From the NCBI RefSeq assembly GCF_004341165.1, contig NZ_SLZR01000003.1, positions 1-64,000 on the forward strand: a DNA stretch of 64,000 bases. Direction: 5' to 3'. Each line of letters begins with the position of its first letter. Within the stretch, counting starts at the first letter, position 1. Below the pieces are notes generated by a model. It made no database searches. It had not been told where the DNA came from and saw only the letters and a list, made by a program, of their open reading frames with translations. The position numbers were made by a program, and so were the translations under genes. Shown here in pieces: positions 37,267-46,495 of the stretch. This stretch comes from Reinekea marinisedimentorum. GTDB taxonomy: Bacteria > Pseudomonadota > Gammaproteobacteria > Pseudomonadales > Natronospirillaceae.

Positions 37267-38754
37267 GTGGACGACCTGGTCATCAATATCGAATTCAAGC
37301 CCGGAAAGAGCTATCAGCAGCAAATACGGGAAAAGCTGGTGCAGTTGATTCAGCAGGATTATTTTGGCGAACAGACACTGCCTTCCAGCCGTAACATGGC
37401 CGCAAAGCTGGGTGTTTCGCGAAACACGGTGGTCCTGGTATACGAAAGCCTGGTCGATGAAGGTTATCTGTTGGCCAGAGAGCGACAGGGCTTTTTTGTA
37501 AACCGCGAAGTATTCAGCGATGCAGAGCTGAGTACACCGGTTGAAAGCACCCCCAGGGCAAGCAGCAGTGCCGGCTGGCACGAGCGCTTTTCCCGGCACC
37601 CATCCGCCTACAGCCGCATTGCAAAAAACAAACAGTGGATGGACTTTGAATATCCCTTTATTTACGGCCAGATCGACGCCAATGATTTCCCGATATATCA
37701 GTGGCGTGAATGCGCGCGCATCGCACAAAGCCGTAACAATCTGCAGGAATGGGTGGAAGATGTTTTTGACGATGACGACCCGGAGCTGGTTACCCAGATT
37801 CGTCATCAGGTATTGAGCAAGCGCGGCATCAGCGCCCAACCGGAAGAGGTGCTGATTACCATGGGTACCCAGAATTCAATGTTTCTGCTGGCCTCTTTGC
37901 TTGCCGATAGCACAACAACGGTGGCCATAGAAGAACCCGGCCTGCCTGATTTTCACCACATTTTTCGACACGCCGGCGCGCAAACCAAAGCTGTCCCCAT
38001 CGACAAGCAGGGCATTAAAACCGGTGCCGTATTGACGGGCTGTGATTATGTTTGCGTGACCCCCAGCCATCATTACCCAACCACCGTTACCATGACCATG
38101 GAGCGCAGAAAGGCATTATTGGCGCAGGCCATTGCCGATAACTTCGTCATCATTGAAGATGATTACGACAGTGAGGTGAATTTTTGTAAAACACCGTTAC
38201 CAGCGCTGAAAAGTTTGGATAACAGCGGCCATGTTGTTTATGTTGGCAGCCTGTCCAAATCGGTTTCGCCGGGGTTACGCATAGGCTATATCGTTGGTGA
38301 CCGGGAGCTGATTACAGAATTACGCGCTCTGCGGCGCCTGTGTTACCGCCACCCGCCGACCAACAACCAGCGCGTCGCCGCACGCTTTATTGCGCAGGGT
38401 TTCCATGAAAGCCATATTCGTCGTATGCGCCGGTTGATGGAAGAAAAGTGGCAGCTGATGGATGCCGGCCTTAAGCAGTACCTGCCCGGTTGTAAATGCA
38501 ACGGCGCACCGGGCAGCTTTTGTTTTTGGATTGAACTGCCGAAAAAGCTGCCGGCACGGTTGCTGGTGGAAAAGGCCGCCCAGCGCGGCATCATTGTTGA
38601 ATCGGGCGACGCATTGTTTGCGCAGCAGAACCCGCCCGGCAACTTTATTCGCCTGGGCTACACCGCCATTGCGGTAGAAAAGATTGAACCCGGGCTTGCA
38701 CTGCTGGGCGAGGTCATCACTGAACTTTCATCGGGCTTGCCGGCGGCAAGCTGA
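37267..38754 (+). CDS. MocR family regulator (GntR HTH plus aminotransferase domain), TauR-like
   Basis: A 495-residue regulator. The N-terminal GntR winged helix (about 10-80, TLPSSRNMAAKLGVSRNTVV) is joined to a class I aminotransferase-like domain (about 110-485) with the PLP lysine in YVGSLSKSVSPGLR and NQRVAARFIAQG further on. MocR proteins sense amino compounds through PLP; TauR activates taurine genes, PdxR vitamin B6 genes. Divergence from the tpa gene points to TauR. The GTG start has AGGAG 9 nt upstream. No pdx genes are nearby. Confidence 0.87.
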   Translation: MDDLVINIEFKPGKSYQQQIREKLVQLIQQDYFGEQTLPSSRNMAAKLGVSRNTVVLVYESLVDEGYLLARERQGFFVNREVFSDAELSTPVESTPRASSSAGWHERFSRHPSAYSRIAKNKQWMDFEYPFIYGQIDANDFPIYQWRECARIAQSRNNLQEWVEDVFDDDDPELVTQIRHQVLSKRGISAQPEEVLITMGTQNSMFLLASLLADSTTTVAIEEPGLPDFHHIFRHAGAQTKAVPIDKQGIKTGAVLTGCDYVCVTPSHHYPTTVTMTMERRKALLAQAIADNFVIIEDDYDSEVNFCKTPLPALKSLDNSGHVVYVGSLSKSVSPGLRIGYIVGDRELITELRALRRLCYRHPPTNNQRVAARFIAQGFHESHIRRMRRLMEEKWQLMDAGLKQYLPGCKCNGAPGSFCFWIELPKKLPARLLVEKAAQRGIIVESGDALFAQQNPPGNFIRLGYTAIAVEKIEPGLALLGEVITELSSGLPAAS

Positions 38755-38829
38755 CGTGCCTGGTCTTCCTGTTTACAGTTGCTGGCACTAAAGGAAATGT
38801 CGCGGCTGCATTAGGCTGCGAACAGTTAA

Positions 38830-39606
<777 letters not shown>

Positions 39607-39626
39607 CCTTGCTGATGCTTGCCTTC

Positions 39627-39649
39627 AAGGCTCCGCTCAGGAGCCTTTT
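39627..39649 (+). terminator. Rho-independent terminator after the SDR gene
   Basis: AAGGCTCC and GGAGCCTT form an 8-bp perfect stem with a 5-nt loop (GCTCA) ending in TTTT, 20 bp after the SDR stop codon. Confidence 0.75.
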
Positions 39650-39707
39650 CACCCGCTCACTTTTTCGCTGTTTAACACCCGCCAAATAACCTTTTGAACT
39701 TGATTTC

Positions 39708-39873
39708 GCTAGTGGGCCATGCGCAAAGTTAGGTAACGGTTCGCTTCGCAGTTCAGCGATGATCTTCGTTGAAAAACCTTGAAATAGCGCCACTATTCCT
39801 GCGTTTTTTCGCCTTGATCTTCACTGAACTACTGTGCTCCTTAGTGACCGAACTTTACGCATAGCCCACTAGC
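39708..39873. repeat. Hairpin-forming dispersed repeat, copy 1 (MITE-like)
   Basis: A 166-bp element bounded by 23-bp imperfect inverted repeats starting GCTAGTGGGC, with two mismatches between arms. The interior is also largely self-complementary, with GTTCAG...CTGAAC, GATC...GATC and a GAAAAA/TTTTTTC pairing. It has no coding capacity. A diverged partial copy lies about 0.9 kb away at 40730-40836, so the two flank the GntR gene. It is either a non-autonomous mobile element or a REP/BIME-like extragenic sequence. Confidence 0.7.
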
Positions 39874-39918
39874 AGGCATCATTGCATTTAATATATTAAT
39901 TCATAGTTTGAGATATCT

Positions 39919-40713
39919 ATGTCTGCGACGAAAATCGGCTTCACCTTACAGCCCCTGGATGAAGTGCTGAAACAGGCCGAATTACCGGAAACCGGCAGTC
40001 TGGTTGAGCGCGTTTATCAGTTGCTGCGCGAAAAAATTATTAATTTGTCGTTGTCGCCGGAAGTACCCCTGCCGGAAAAAGAAATAGCCGCCATTCTCAA
40101 TGTCAGTAAAACACCGGTGCGAGAAGCCCTGATTCGGCTGGCGAATGACCGGCTGGTTAATATCGTGCCGAAAAGCGGCAGCTATGTGTCTGCCATCAGT
40201 GTCGACCGTTATCTGGAAGCCTGTTTTATCCGGGTTCAGCTGGAGGGCGGGTGTGTTCGTCGCCTGGCGGAGAAGGGTTTAAGCATGGCCGAAGAGGTTC
40301 ACCTGCGGTCACTGGTATCGCAGCAGAAGCAGCTGCTGGAAGACGCTAGCGGTCAGTACGAAGATTTCTTCCTCGCCGATGAGGCGTTTCATAAAACCCT
40401 GTTTCAGTATGCCGGTCTGCCTGGTGCCTGGACACTACTGAACGGCGCGCAGGCAGAGATCGACCGGGTTCGTCATCTTAAAATCAGGCAGGGAATTCTC
40501 AGAAGCAGGGCGGTGATTGAAGAGCACACTAAAATCATTCAGGCGATTGTCGACCGCAGCCCGGACAGCGCCGAGGCCGTCATGGTGTATCACATTGGCA
40601 GTGTGGATGATCAAATGCTCAGCATGTCTGAAAACCCTCAGTTTCTGCAGACCATTGAATCGTTCAACCTGTTGTTGACTGCACAAAGCAAGGGGCGCAG
40701 TAAAATTCAATAG
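39919..40713 (+). CDS. GntR family transcriptional regulator, FCD (FadR-type) subfamily
   Basis: A 264-residue regulator. The N-terminal winged helix (about 25-95) includes LREKIINLSLSPEVPLPEKE and ILNVSKTPVREALIRLAND, and an all-helical FCD ligand domain occupies about 100-245 with candidate metal residues in DEAFHKTLF and the later EEHTKII and YHIGSVDDQM. FCD regulators respond to organic acids or amino acids. No divergent or downstream target operon is adjacent, since hairpin repeats lie on both sides, so it may act at a distance or have been carried in with them. No good Shine-Dalgarno is visible before the ATG. Confidence 0.87.
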   Translation: MSATKIGFTLQPLDEVLKQAELPETGSLVERVYQLLREKIINLSLSPEVPLPEKEIAAILNVSKTPVREALIRLANDRLVNIVPKSGSYVSAISVDRYLEACFIRVQLEGGCVRRLAEKGLSMAEEVHLRSLVSQQKQLLEDASGQYEDFFLADEAFHKTLFQYAGLPGAWTLLNGAQAEIDRVRHLKIRQGILRSRAVIEEHTKIIQAIVDRSPDSAEAVMVYHIGSVDDQMLSMSENPQFLQTIESFNLLLTAQSKGRSKIQ

Positions 40714-40729
40714 CAGGCCAGCCCGGGCA

Positions 40730-40836
40730 AGCGCGACACTATTTGCAAGAGCGCGACTACTGTGCGCTTTGCCGCCTTCATCTTACTTGCACTGCTGCGC
40801 TGCTTAGCGACCGAATTTTCCGCTTGAGCCACTAGG
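40730..40836. repeat. Hairpin repeat, diverged partial copy 2
   Basis: This stretch aligns with the right part of the 39708-39873 element: CACTATT, the CGCCTT(G/C)ATCTT segment, TTAGYGACCGAA and the end CACTAG are shared in order. It fills the gap between the convergent GntR and EAL genes. The terminal CACTAG supplies the TAG stop of the EAL gene on the minus strand, so the element abuts or slightly altered that gene's 3' end. Confidence 0.5.
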
Positions 40837-42136
40837 AGGTGGCAGATCGGCCGGCAAAATGGCTTGCACCTTTATTCATTCCAACCAGAGCCGCGAGGTT
40901 GCTGAAATCCATAGGTTTGCCGGTGAGATAGCCCTGAATGACGTCGCACTCCATGTCGCGTAAAAGTTTAAATTGAATCGATGTTTCAACGCCCTCAGCA
41001 ACTACCTGCAGGCCAACGTTGTGGCCAAGTTGAATCAACGCAAGGACGATTTTCACCGCTGTGTTTTCATCGCCCAGAGGTGCGACAAAGCTCCGGTCAA
41101 TTTTCAGTACATTGGCGGGCAGTTGGCTCAAATAACTGATGGATGAATAACCGGTGCCGAAATCATCGATGGCAATTTTTACCCCTATATGCTGAAGCTG
41201 GAATAAATTTCTTATCGCCACGGAAGCGCGGTCAATCATCAGGTTTTCCGTAATCTCAATCTCTATTAGCCCGGGTGATAAGTCGAATTCTTTCAGTTGC
41301 CTGGAAACTTTGAAGACAAAATCGGGTTGGGCAACACACTTGGCCGAAGCGTTAAACGAAATCGGGATCGGTTTATCCGACAGGTCTGCCAACTGCTTGG
41401 CCTTGGCCATACATTCGAGCATGACATAGTCGGTTAGCTGGTTAATTAAGTCGTATTTTTCGGCCAGCGGTATAAATTCACCGGGAGAGACGACGCCCAG
41501 CTCTTTTGAAGACCATCGGCAGAGCGCTTCAGCACCGACGATTTCTTTCGATTCCGAACAGACTTTGGGTTGGTAGATCAGGGTCAGTGATTGTGCGGCG
41601 ATGTCTCTTTTGAGCAGCGATGCAATTGTTAATTCTCTATCGTTGTGTGCCTGCTTGCCGTTACTTTGCTGGTTGGAGGAAGCTGCAGGGCGGGTGTTGA
41701 CGGCCATCTGAGCCATAAATTTATGGATGCGCTGCTTCAGTATCGGCCAATTGATGGGCTTAACGACAAAATCGTCAGCACCCTGATGAAAAGCAGTTTC
41801 AATCGATTTTTCGTCATTTAAGCCGGTGGTCATAATGATGGGTGTTGAGGTGCAGGCTTCCAGGGCTCTAATTCTTTTGCATGTCTCGAAACCATCCAGA
41901 CCGGGCATTTGGGCGTCCAACAGAATCAGGTCCACCGGTTTTTCCTGCAGTACCGATAACGCGCTGTGGCCTCCGTCTGCTACAAGTACCTCTGTATTGG
42001 CGTTGCTGAGAATTTGCGTCGCTAAAGCCCGCATCGAGAGATCATCATCAACCACCAGGATTTTATACAGCGGGCCGGATTTATCTTCTGCGGAACTTAC
42101 ACTCTGTTTCAGCGGTATCGGTGGGTTTGTCGTCAT
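40832..42136 (-). CDS. Response regulator with EAL c-di-GMP phosphodiesterase domain
   Basis: A 434-residue cytoplasmic two-domain protein. A receiver domain (about 24-145) has the phospho-acceptor D74 in LILLDAQMPGLDG and acidic DDD near residue 30. An EAL domain (about 170-420) has AEALCRW, the metal/catalytic segments ITENLM and AIDDFGTGYSS and EVVAEGVET, so it should be an active phosphodiesterase lowering c-di-GMP. I prefer ATG 42136 to TTG 42151. It lies 211 bp downstream of the hybrid kinase gene, with its own candidate sigma-54 promoter, and is a natural output of that kinase. Confidence 0.9.
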   Translation of the reverse strand: MTTNPPIPLKQSVSSAEDKSGPLYKILVVDDDLSMRALATQILSNANTEVLVADGGHSALSVLQEKPVDLILLDAQMPGLDGFETCKRIRALEACTSTPIIMTTGLNDEKSIETAFHQGADDFVVKPINWPILKQRIHKFMAQMAVNTRPAASSNQQSNGKQAHNDRELTIASLLKRDIAAQSLTLIYQPKVCSESKEIVGAEALCRWSSKELGVVSPGEFIPLAEKYDLINQLTDYVMLECMAKAKQLADLSDKPIPISFNASAKCVAQPDFVFKVSRQLKEFDLSPGLIEIEITENLMIDRASVAIRNLFQLQHIGVKIAIDDFGTGYSSISYLSQLPANVLKIDRSFVAPLGDENTAVKIVLALIQLGHNVGLQVVAEGVETSIQFKLLRDMECDVIQGYLTGKPMDFSNLAALVGMNKGASHFAGRSATS

Positions 42137-42170
42137 GGTAAAAGCGCTCAACGTTGTTTAAGTAGGGTTT

Positions 42171-42186
42171 AGCATGATTTATTCCA
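42171..42186 (-). promoter_or_regulatory. Candidate sigma-54 promoter of the REC-EAL gene
   Basis: On the minus strand TGGAATAAATCATGCT keeps GG and GC 10 nt apart as in the -24/-12 consensus TGGCAC-N5-TTGCW, with a weaker match elsewhere. The -12 element is about 36 nt before the ATG. This is the weakest of the five such elements in the window. Confidence 0.35.
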
Positions 42187-42280
42187 CTCCGGCTCATTAT
42201 TGAAATTTTCTCTGAGGCCGCGGAAAGACCGGGGTAGCGGGGTGGTTTTAATTATCCCGGCCGTCCATGGCCGGTGAGTA

Positions 42281-42302
42281 ATGCAAATGCTTTGCAAAAT
42301 GC
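42281..42302. promoter_or_regulatory. Candidate enhancer motif upstream of the REC-EAL gene
   Basis: TTTGCAAAATGC (42291-42302) is identical to a sequence upstream of the PhnD-like gene and equals CATTTTGCAAA on the other strand. In both places TTTGAG follows at the same distance. A half-related ATGCAAATGC (42281-42290) adjoins it. It is about 105 bp upstream of the candidate -24/-12 element, a normal distance for a sigma-54 activator site. Confidence 0.45.
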
Positions 42303-42347
42303 TAATCATTTTGAGTATGGAACGTCGCGCGGTTCGTTCGGCTGCTG

Positions 42348-45300
42348 TCACGGCATCTCTGCCGCGATATCGACTTTATAACGCGTAAAGGCTTTATGCG
42401 TTTCGTTTGCCAATTGCAGCAGAGTTGATATTGACTGCCGCACGTCGGCAAATTGGGTGTTGTCTTGTGTCAGCGAGGCGTCCAGCTGGGTTGCACATTG
42501 CTGTAACGCCTGCGCACCGAAAGTGCCAGAGCTACTCTTCAATGGGTGGGTTTCAGCTTTCAGTAACTCAAGAGACTGCTGATCCCGCGCTTCTTTAATT
42601 TGGCTGATTCGCAGGCTCAGCTCCATTAAAAAACTGTCCAGCAGCATCGGCAGGGCATCATAGGATGTTTCCCGGGCCAGCTGATGAATGGTTTCACTGT
42701 TTAGAATCTTTGCCTCTGAATCATTCGCTTCAGCGGGGCGGGCGATGGCCTGGCCTATGGTTGCTGTAGCTTCACTATTATTTAACTGCCGATCGATGAC
42801 GACCATTAACTCCGGGGCGTTATAGGGTTTGCTGACGAACTCGTTCATACCCGCCGCCATGCAGCGCGACATTTCGGAGTACTCCGCATTGGCGGTCAGG
42901 GCGATGACCGGTACCGATTGGTTCATACCCGCGCAGGCTCGGAGTTTGGTAACTGCCTCAAGGCCGCCCATCACCGGCATATTTAAATCCATCAGCACCA
43001 GATCGTAAGGCTGAGCGGCCAAGTGTTCCAGCGCTTCCGCACCATTGTTGGCACAGTCAACGAGCAACCCGGTGTGTTTTAGGGTTTCGGTAATGACTAA
43101 CTGATTCACCACCGTATCTTCCACGACGAGAACCCGTTTGCCGTTGAATTTATAGTCCTCTGTAGCCGAAGCCGGTGCCGGATTAGCTTGCTGCCCTTCG
43201 AATACGGCTCTTATGGTTCGGCAGGATAGGGGTTTGTACAGAGTCCGTTCCCCCGGAAGCCTTGGCAAGGTGAAGCTGCCGGGTGCAATGCGTACAAGCC
43301 GGACTTTATCGAGCGCAAGATTGGCGTAGGCAGAATAATTTTCATCAGATTCCGTTAGGTTGGCATCATCGATTAATACCAGGGTTCGGTTATGGCTGTT
43401 CTCGCCGGCGCTGCTGAGCAGGGCGTTCATGTCAGAGAAGGTCTGCACATCGACCCCCAGTTTGCTCAAATAGTTTTCAAGTGCAAAAGAGAACTGTGGG
43501 TTACCGGCTAATAGCAGGGCACGGGTGTAAGCCAGCTTCACGGGCGCGCAGTGGCATTCATCAGGCAGCCAGTGAACCGGTAATTTAACGGTGAAGGTGG
43601 TACCTTTACCGACATCAGAATCAACGGCTATTTCACCGCCCATCTGATCAATCAACTTTTTGACAATGGCCAGCCCTAAGCCGGTGCCGCCGACCAGCGT
43701 GTCTTTTCGAATATAAACCTGTTCGAATTCTTCGAATATGCTTTGCTTATGTTCAGCGGGAATACCCCGACCGGTATCCGAGACCTGAATCACCAGATAG
43801 TGCTCATCAGGCCTCGGTTCTTCGCAATCGACAGTAAGGCATATCAGGCCAGAATCGGTGAATTTAATGGCGTTATCGAGCAGGTTACGAATGACCTGAA
43901 GTGTATGGGAGACATCTAATTCAGCGCGGCCCGGAACGCCATCAGCAATCTGGCAGACCAGTTCGACAGATGCCGATTTAATTTTATGCCCTGCGGTGGC
44001 TAAGAGGTTATCCGTCAGCTCTTCTAATGCGACGGTTTCAGTGGTCGATTCAATCGCTCCGGATTCAATCCGGGAAAAATCCAATATGCCGTTAATAACA
44101 GTGAGCAGGCTGCTGCCGGAGCTTTCTGCAATAGAGATCAGTTTGCGTTGTTCCGGGTTCAGTTGCTCCCGGGAGACCAGTTGAATCGCACCCAGCACTG
44201 CGTTCAGTGGTGAACGGATTTCATGGCTCATATGCGACAGGAACCTGGATTTCGCTTCGCTGGCTTCTTCGGCTTTGTCTTTGGCGTCCATCAGTTGCTC
44301 TTGTTGCAACAGTTGTTGCCGGATATCTCGGATAAAGGCTGTCACATAGGTCCGGTTGTGTGCAGTAAAGCTGGCGGTGGAAATCTCGACGGCGATGCGT
44401 TCACCCGCCTTGTTCAGGATCAGGCTTTCACGCCGCTCGGCCGGGCCGTTATCTGAGCCTGCATGGATGATCTCACGGTATCGTTTAAGGTACTCGGTAC
44501 GCTGTTCAGGCGGAAATAGCAGGGGTTCAATATTTTGCCCGACAACCTCGGAGCGCTGCCAGCCCAGCAGCGATTCAGCGGCGCTGCTGAATTCTTCAAT
44601 GGCGCCCTCATCGTTGGTTGTGATGATGGCATCGAGGCTGGCGTCATAGACGGCGGTTTTAATCGCACTGGTTCTGCGTGCTTCCTTCATCGCTTCCGCC
44701 AGGTTATTAAACGCTCTGGCGGTAATTGCCAGTTCATCCTTTCCGCGCTCTGGCACATGCTCGACCTGCAGGTCTCCGCCTGCCAACCGGCTGGCCTGCA
44801 GCGTGAGCTTGGAGAGATGGCGGGTCAGGTACAGACCGAACAAAAAGGACGCCAGCGCCACCATGAGCAATTCGGCAATAGCGATGCCGATCAGGGTTTT
44901 ACGGGAAGCGCTGATAAATTCAACCAGGCTTTGAATCGGCAGGCCCAGTTGCACGGTTCCCAGGTAAAACCCGGCTTCGGTCACCTCGCTGGAGACATCG
45001 TATACACCATCGTCTAACGCATCGAAGCTGTCGTCTTTTTGAAACGCCCACGCAGGCTGATCTGGCAGATTACTGATCGCCAATTCACCACGGCTGTCGA
45101 TGACCCGAACGTATCTGACCGCGCCCCGCTGTGTTAACTGTTCTGTCATTTCGGCCAGCGTCGCCAAATCACTGGAAATAAGCGCGTTTTTAATTTGAGT
45201 GCCGAACAGGTCTGCGGTTTCCTGGGCTTGGCGAATGAGCGCTTGCTGGTTTGATCTGGCCAACAAGTCGATCGATTGCCAGACCAGTATCGACAGGAAC

Positions 45301-45350
45301 AGAGCCTCAATGAGCGCAATACCAAGAATGGTTTTGGTTTTAAACGACAT
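42348..45350 (-). CDS. Hybrid sensor histidine kinase (HAMP-PAS-HisKA-HATPase-REC-REC-Hpt)
   Basis: A 1,000-residue membrane kinase. Helix 1 (about 8-27), a periplasmic sensor segment (about 30-150), helix 2 (about 153-175), HAMP (about 175-228), PAS (about 232-345), HisKA with H376 in SHMSHEIRSPLNAV, HATPase (about 480-592, DNAIKFTDSG, DTGRGIP, GGTGLGLAIV), a degenerate receiver (about 608-720), a true receiver with D788 in LVLMDLNMPVMGG, and a C-terminal Hpt with H935 in THPLKSSS. It can run a full phosphorelay to a separate receiver, most likely the downstream REC-EAL protein. The gene starts 9 bp after the PhnD-like gene, suggesting the binding protein is its periplasmic sensor partner. 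Confidence 0.93.
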   Translation of the reverse strand: MSFKTKTILGIALIEALFLSILVWQSIDLLARSNQQALIRQAQETADLFGTQIKNALISSDLATLAEMTEQLTQRGAVRYVRVIDSRGELAISNLPDQPAWAFQKDDSFDALDDGVYDVSSEVTEAGFYLGTVQLGLPIQSLVEFISASRKTLIGIAIAELLMVALASFLFGLYLTRHLSKLTLQASRLAGGDLQVEHVPERGKDELAITARAFNNLAEAMKEARRTSAIKTAVYDASLDAIITTNDEGAIEEFSSAAESLLGWQRSEVVGQNIEPLLFPPEQRTEYLKRYREIIHAGSDNGPAERRESLILNKAGERIAVEISTASFTAHNRTYVTAFIRDIRQQLLQQEQLMDAKDKAEEASEAKSRFLSHMSHEIRSPLNAVLGAIQLVSREQLNPEQRKLISIAESSGSSLLTVINGILDFSRIESGAIESTTETVALEELTDNLLATAGHKIKSASVELVCQIADGVPGRAELDVSHTLQVIRNLLDNAIKFTDSGLICLTVDCEEPRPDEHYLVIQVSDTGRGIPAEHKQSIFEEFEQVYIRKDTLVGGTGLGLAIVKKLIDQMGGEIAVDSDVGKGTTFTVKLPVHWLPDECHCAPVKLAYTRALLLAGNPQFSFALENYLSKLGVDVQTFSDMNALLSSAGENSHNRTLVLIDDANLTESDENYSAYANLALDKVRLVRIAPGSFTLPRLPGERTLYKPLSCRTIRAVFEGQQANPAPASATEDYKFNGKRVLVVEDTVVNQLVITETLKHTGLLVDCANNGAEALEHLAAQPYDLVLMDLNMPVMGGLEAVTKLRACAGMNQSVPVIALTANAEYSEMSRCMAAGMNEFVSKPYNAPELMVVIDRQLNNSEATATIGQAIARPAEANDSEAKILNSETIHQLARETSYDALPMLLDSFLMELSLRISQIKEARDQQSLELLKAETHPLKSSSGTFGAQALQQCATQLDASLTQDNTQFADVRQSISTLLQLANETHKAFTRYKVDIAAEMP

Positions 45351-45359
45351 CGTGGTTTC

Positions 45360-46169
45360 TCAGTAAGGGTTGATCGCGAGCGCGCGGACGTCATCCCAGT
45401 CGGCACATTCGGCGCTCATAAAACCACTGATACCCAGCGGGTTCAGAACCCTGTCGGCATCCGGGGAGTGTTTAACCGAGATCAGGGCATCCTGGATGCG
45501 CTGTCGTAAATCGGCGGCAAGATCAGGGTGCGCGGCAATGGCGTGGGGGGTATAGCCGGGTGAGGTCCATAGCACCCGAAGCTGGTCGCGAACCTCCGGC
45601 TCCAGCGTGTTCAGTGTACGGTTAATTCCGCCGCCGGCAGGAAACAAGCCTGCCGCGACACCGCGATAGACCGCATCATGCGAGCCTACATATTTTGGCT
45701 CAAAAGGGATGTTCTCTTTGTTTAGATTAGCCTGGGTCAGCAGCGTTGCCGCGAACGCCTTGGGTGCCGGAAACGCCAGGGTGGTATTTGTCAGGTCTTT
45801 CAGGCTCTCATACCGGGAGTCTTGGCGAACCACCATTATGCCGGTAATCGCCGATCTCTCGGCCTTCGCGATGGCGGTATAGCCCGGGTCGTCATTGAAG
45901 ACGGTAAAGTGATAGGGGTTCATGTAAACGATGTCGTATTCACCCGCCGCGACCCGTTCTTCAAATACGGGAATGCTTGGGGCTGTAGCAAAACGGATTT
46001 TAACGCCAGCCTGTTGCTCGACCACTTGCAGTAAAGGCACCCAATCTCTAAGCAGTTTGGTCGCTGCCTGCTGTGGCACAACACCCAAGGTCAGTGTTTC
46101 AGCAGACACGGTGAAAAGACTGCTGCAGAGCAGACAAATGGTGAGTAGCAAGGTTTGGGGTAAAAGCAT
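45360..46169 (-). CDS. PhnD-like periplasmic binding protein, probable kinase co-sensor
   Basis: A 269-residue exported protein with a signal peptide (hydrophobic segment, cleavage after VSA) and the PhnD/phosphate-phosphonate binding-protein fold: LTLGVVPQQAATKL at the mature N-terminus, YDIVYMNPYHFTVF in the middle and GVAAGLFPAGGG later. GGAGG lies 8 nt before ATG 46169, which I prefer to TTG 46184. No ABC permease or ATPase gene is nearby; instead a hybrid kinase follows after 9 bp. Comparable pairs are known where a periplasmic binding protein presents ligand to a sensor kinase, as with TorT/TorS. Ligand unknown. Confidence 0.85.
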   Translation of the reverse strand: MLLPQTLLLTICLLCSSLFTVSAETLTLGVVPQQAATKLLRDWVPLLQVVEQQAGVKIRFATAPSIPVFEERVAAGEYDIVYMNPYHFTVFNDDPGYTAIAKAERSAITGIMVVRQDSRYESLKDLTNTTLAFPAPKAFAATLLTQANLNKENIPFEPKYVGSHDAVYRGVAAGLFPAGGGINRTLNTLEPEVRDQLRVLWTSPGYTPHAIAAHPDLAADLRQRIQDALISVKHSPDADRVLNPLGISGFMSAECADWDDVRALAINPY

Positions 46170-46202
46170 CGGTGAAGCCTCCAATAGGTTTGATAGGCTT
46201 CG

Positions 46203-46218
46203 AGCAATTGCTATACCA
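46203..46218 (-). promoter_or_regulatory. Candidate sigma-54 promoter of the PhnD-like/kinase operon
   Basis: On the minus strand TGGTATAGCAATTGCT matches the -24/-12 consensus well: TGG at -24, TTGCT at -12 and exactly 10 nt between GG and GC. The -12 GC is about 35 nt before the ATG, leaving room for a short leader with the GGAGG ribosome site. Confidence 0.5.
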
Positions 46219-46267
46219 GCGCTTCAGCCCACTAAGGGCGGGGTATTGGGCTGCGGCTGGGCTGCAC

Positions 46268-46280
46268 ATTTGCAAAATGC
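46268..46280. promoter_or_regulatory. Candidate enhancer motif upstream of the PhnD-like gene
   Basis: ATTTGCAAAATGC, or GCATTTTGCAAAT on the minus strand, lies about 50-60 bp upstream of the candidate sigma-54 promoter. The 12-mer CATTTTGCAAAT recurs exactly in the exopolysaccharide divergent promoter (57447-57458). The rest of the 46170-46495 gap shows no gene. Confidence 0.45.
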
Positions 46281-46495
46281 AAAGCAATTTGAGAGCTGTT
46301 AAACGCTGACGGCGCGCAATGAGACTCCGACAGCATGTCGACTAAAGACTCAGATCGCGCTTGCATCTTTATGCTGGATATATCTTAACTGTTAATCTAA
46401 TATATCAGATGTAGTTTGGCTGTCGGCGTTGCCTGCGCAGTCTATTTTCAATCAGGGCTTCTACCTGGTCTTCTTAAGTACACACTCAGACTGAC

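Noticed and set aside
39919-40713. GntR regulator as part of the taurine operon
   Set aside because: A terminator and a 166-bp repeat separate it from the dehydrogenase gene; the taurine genes already have a MocR-type regulator.
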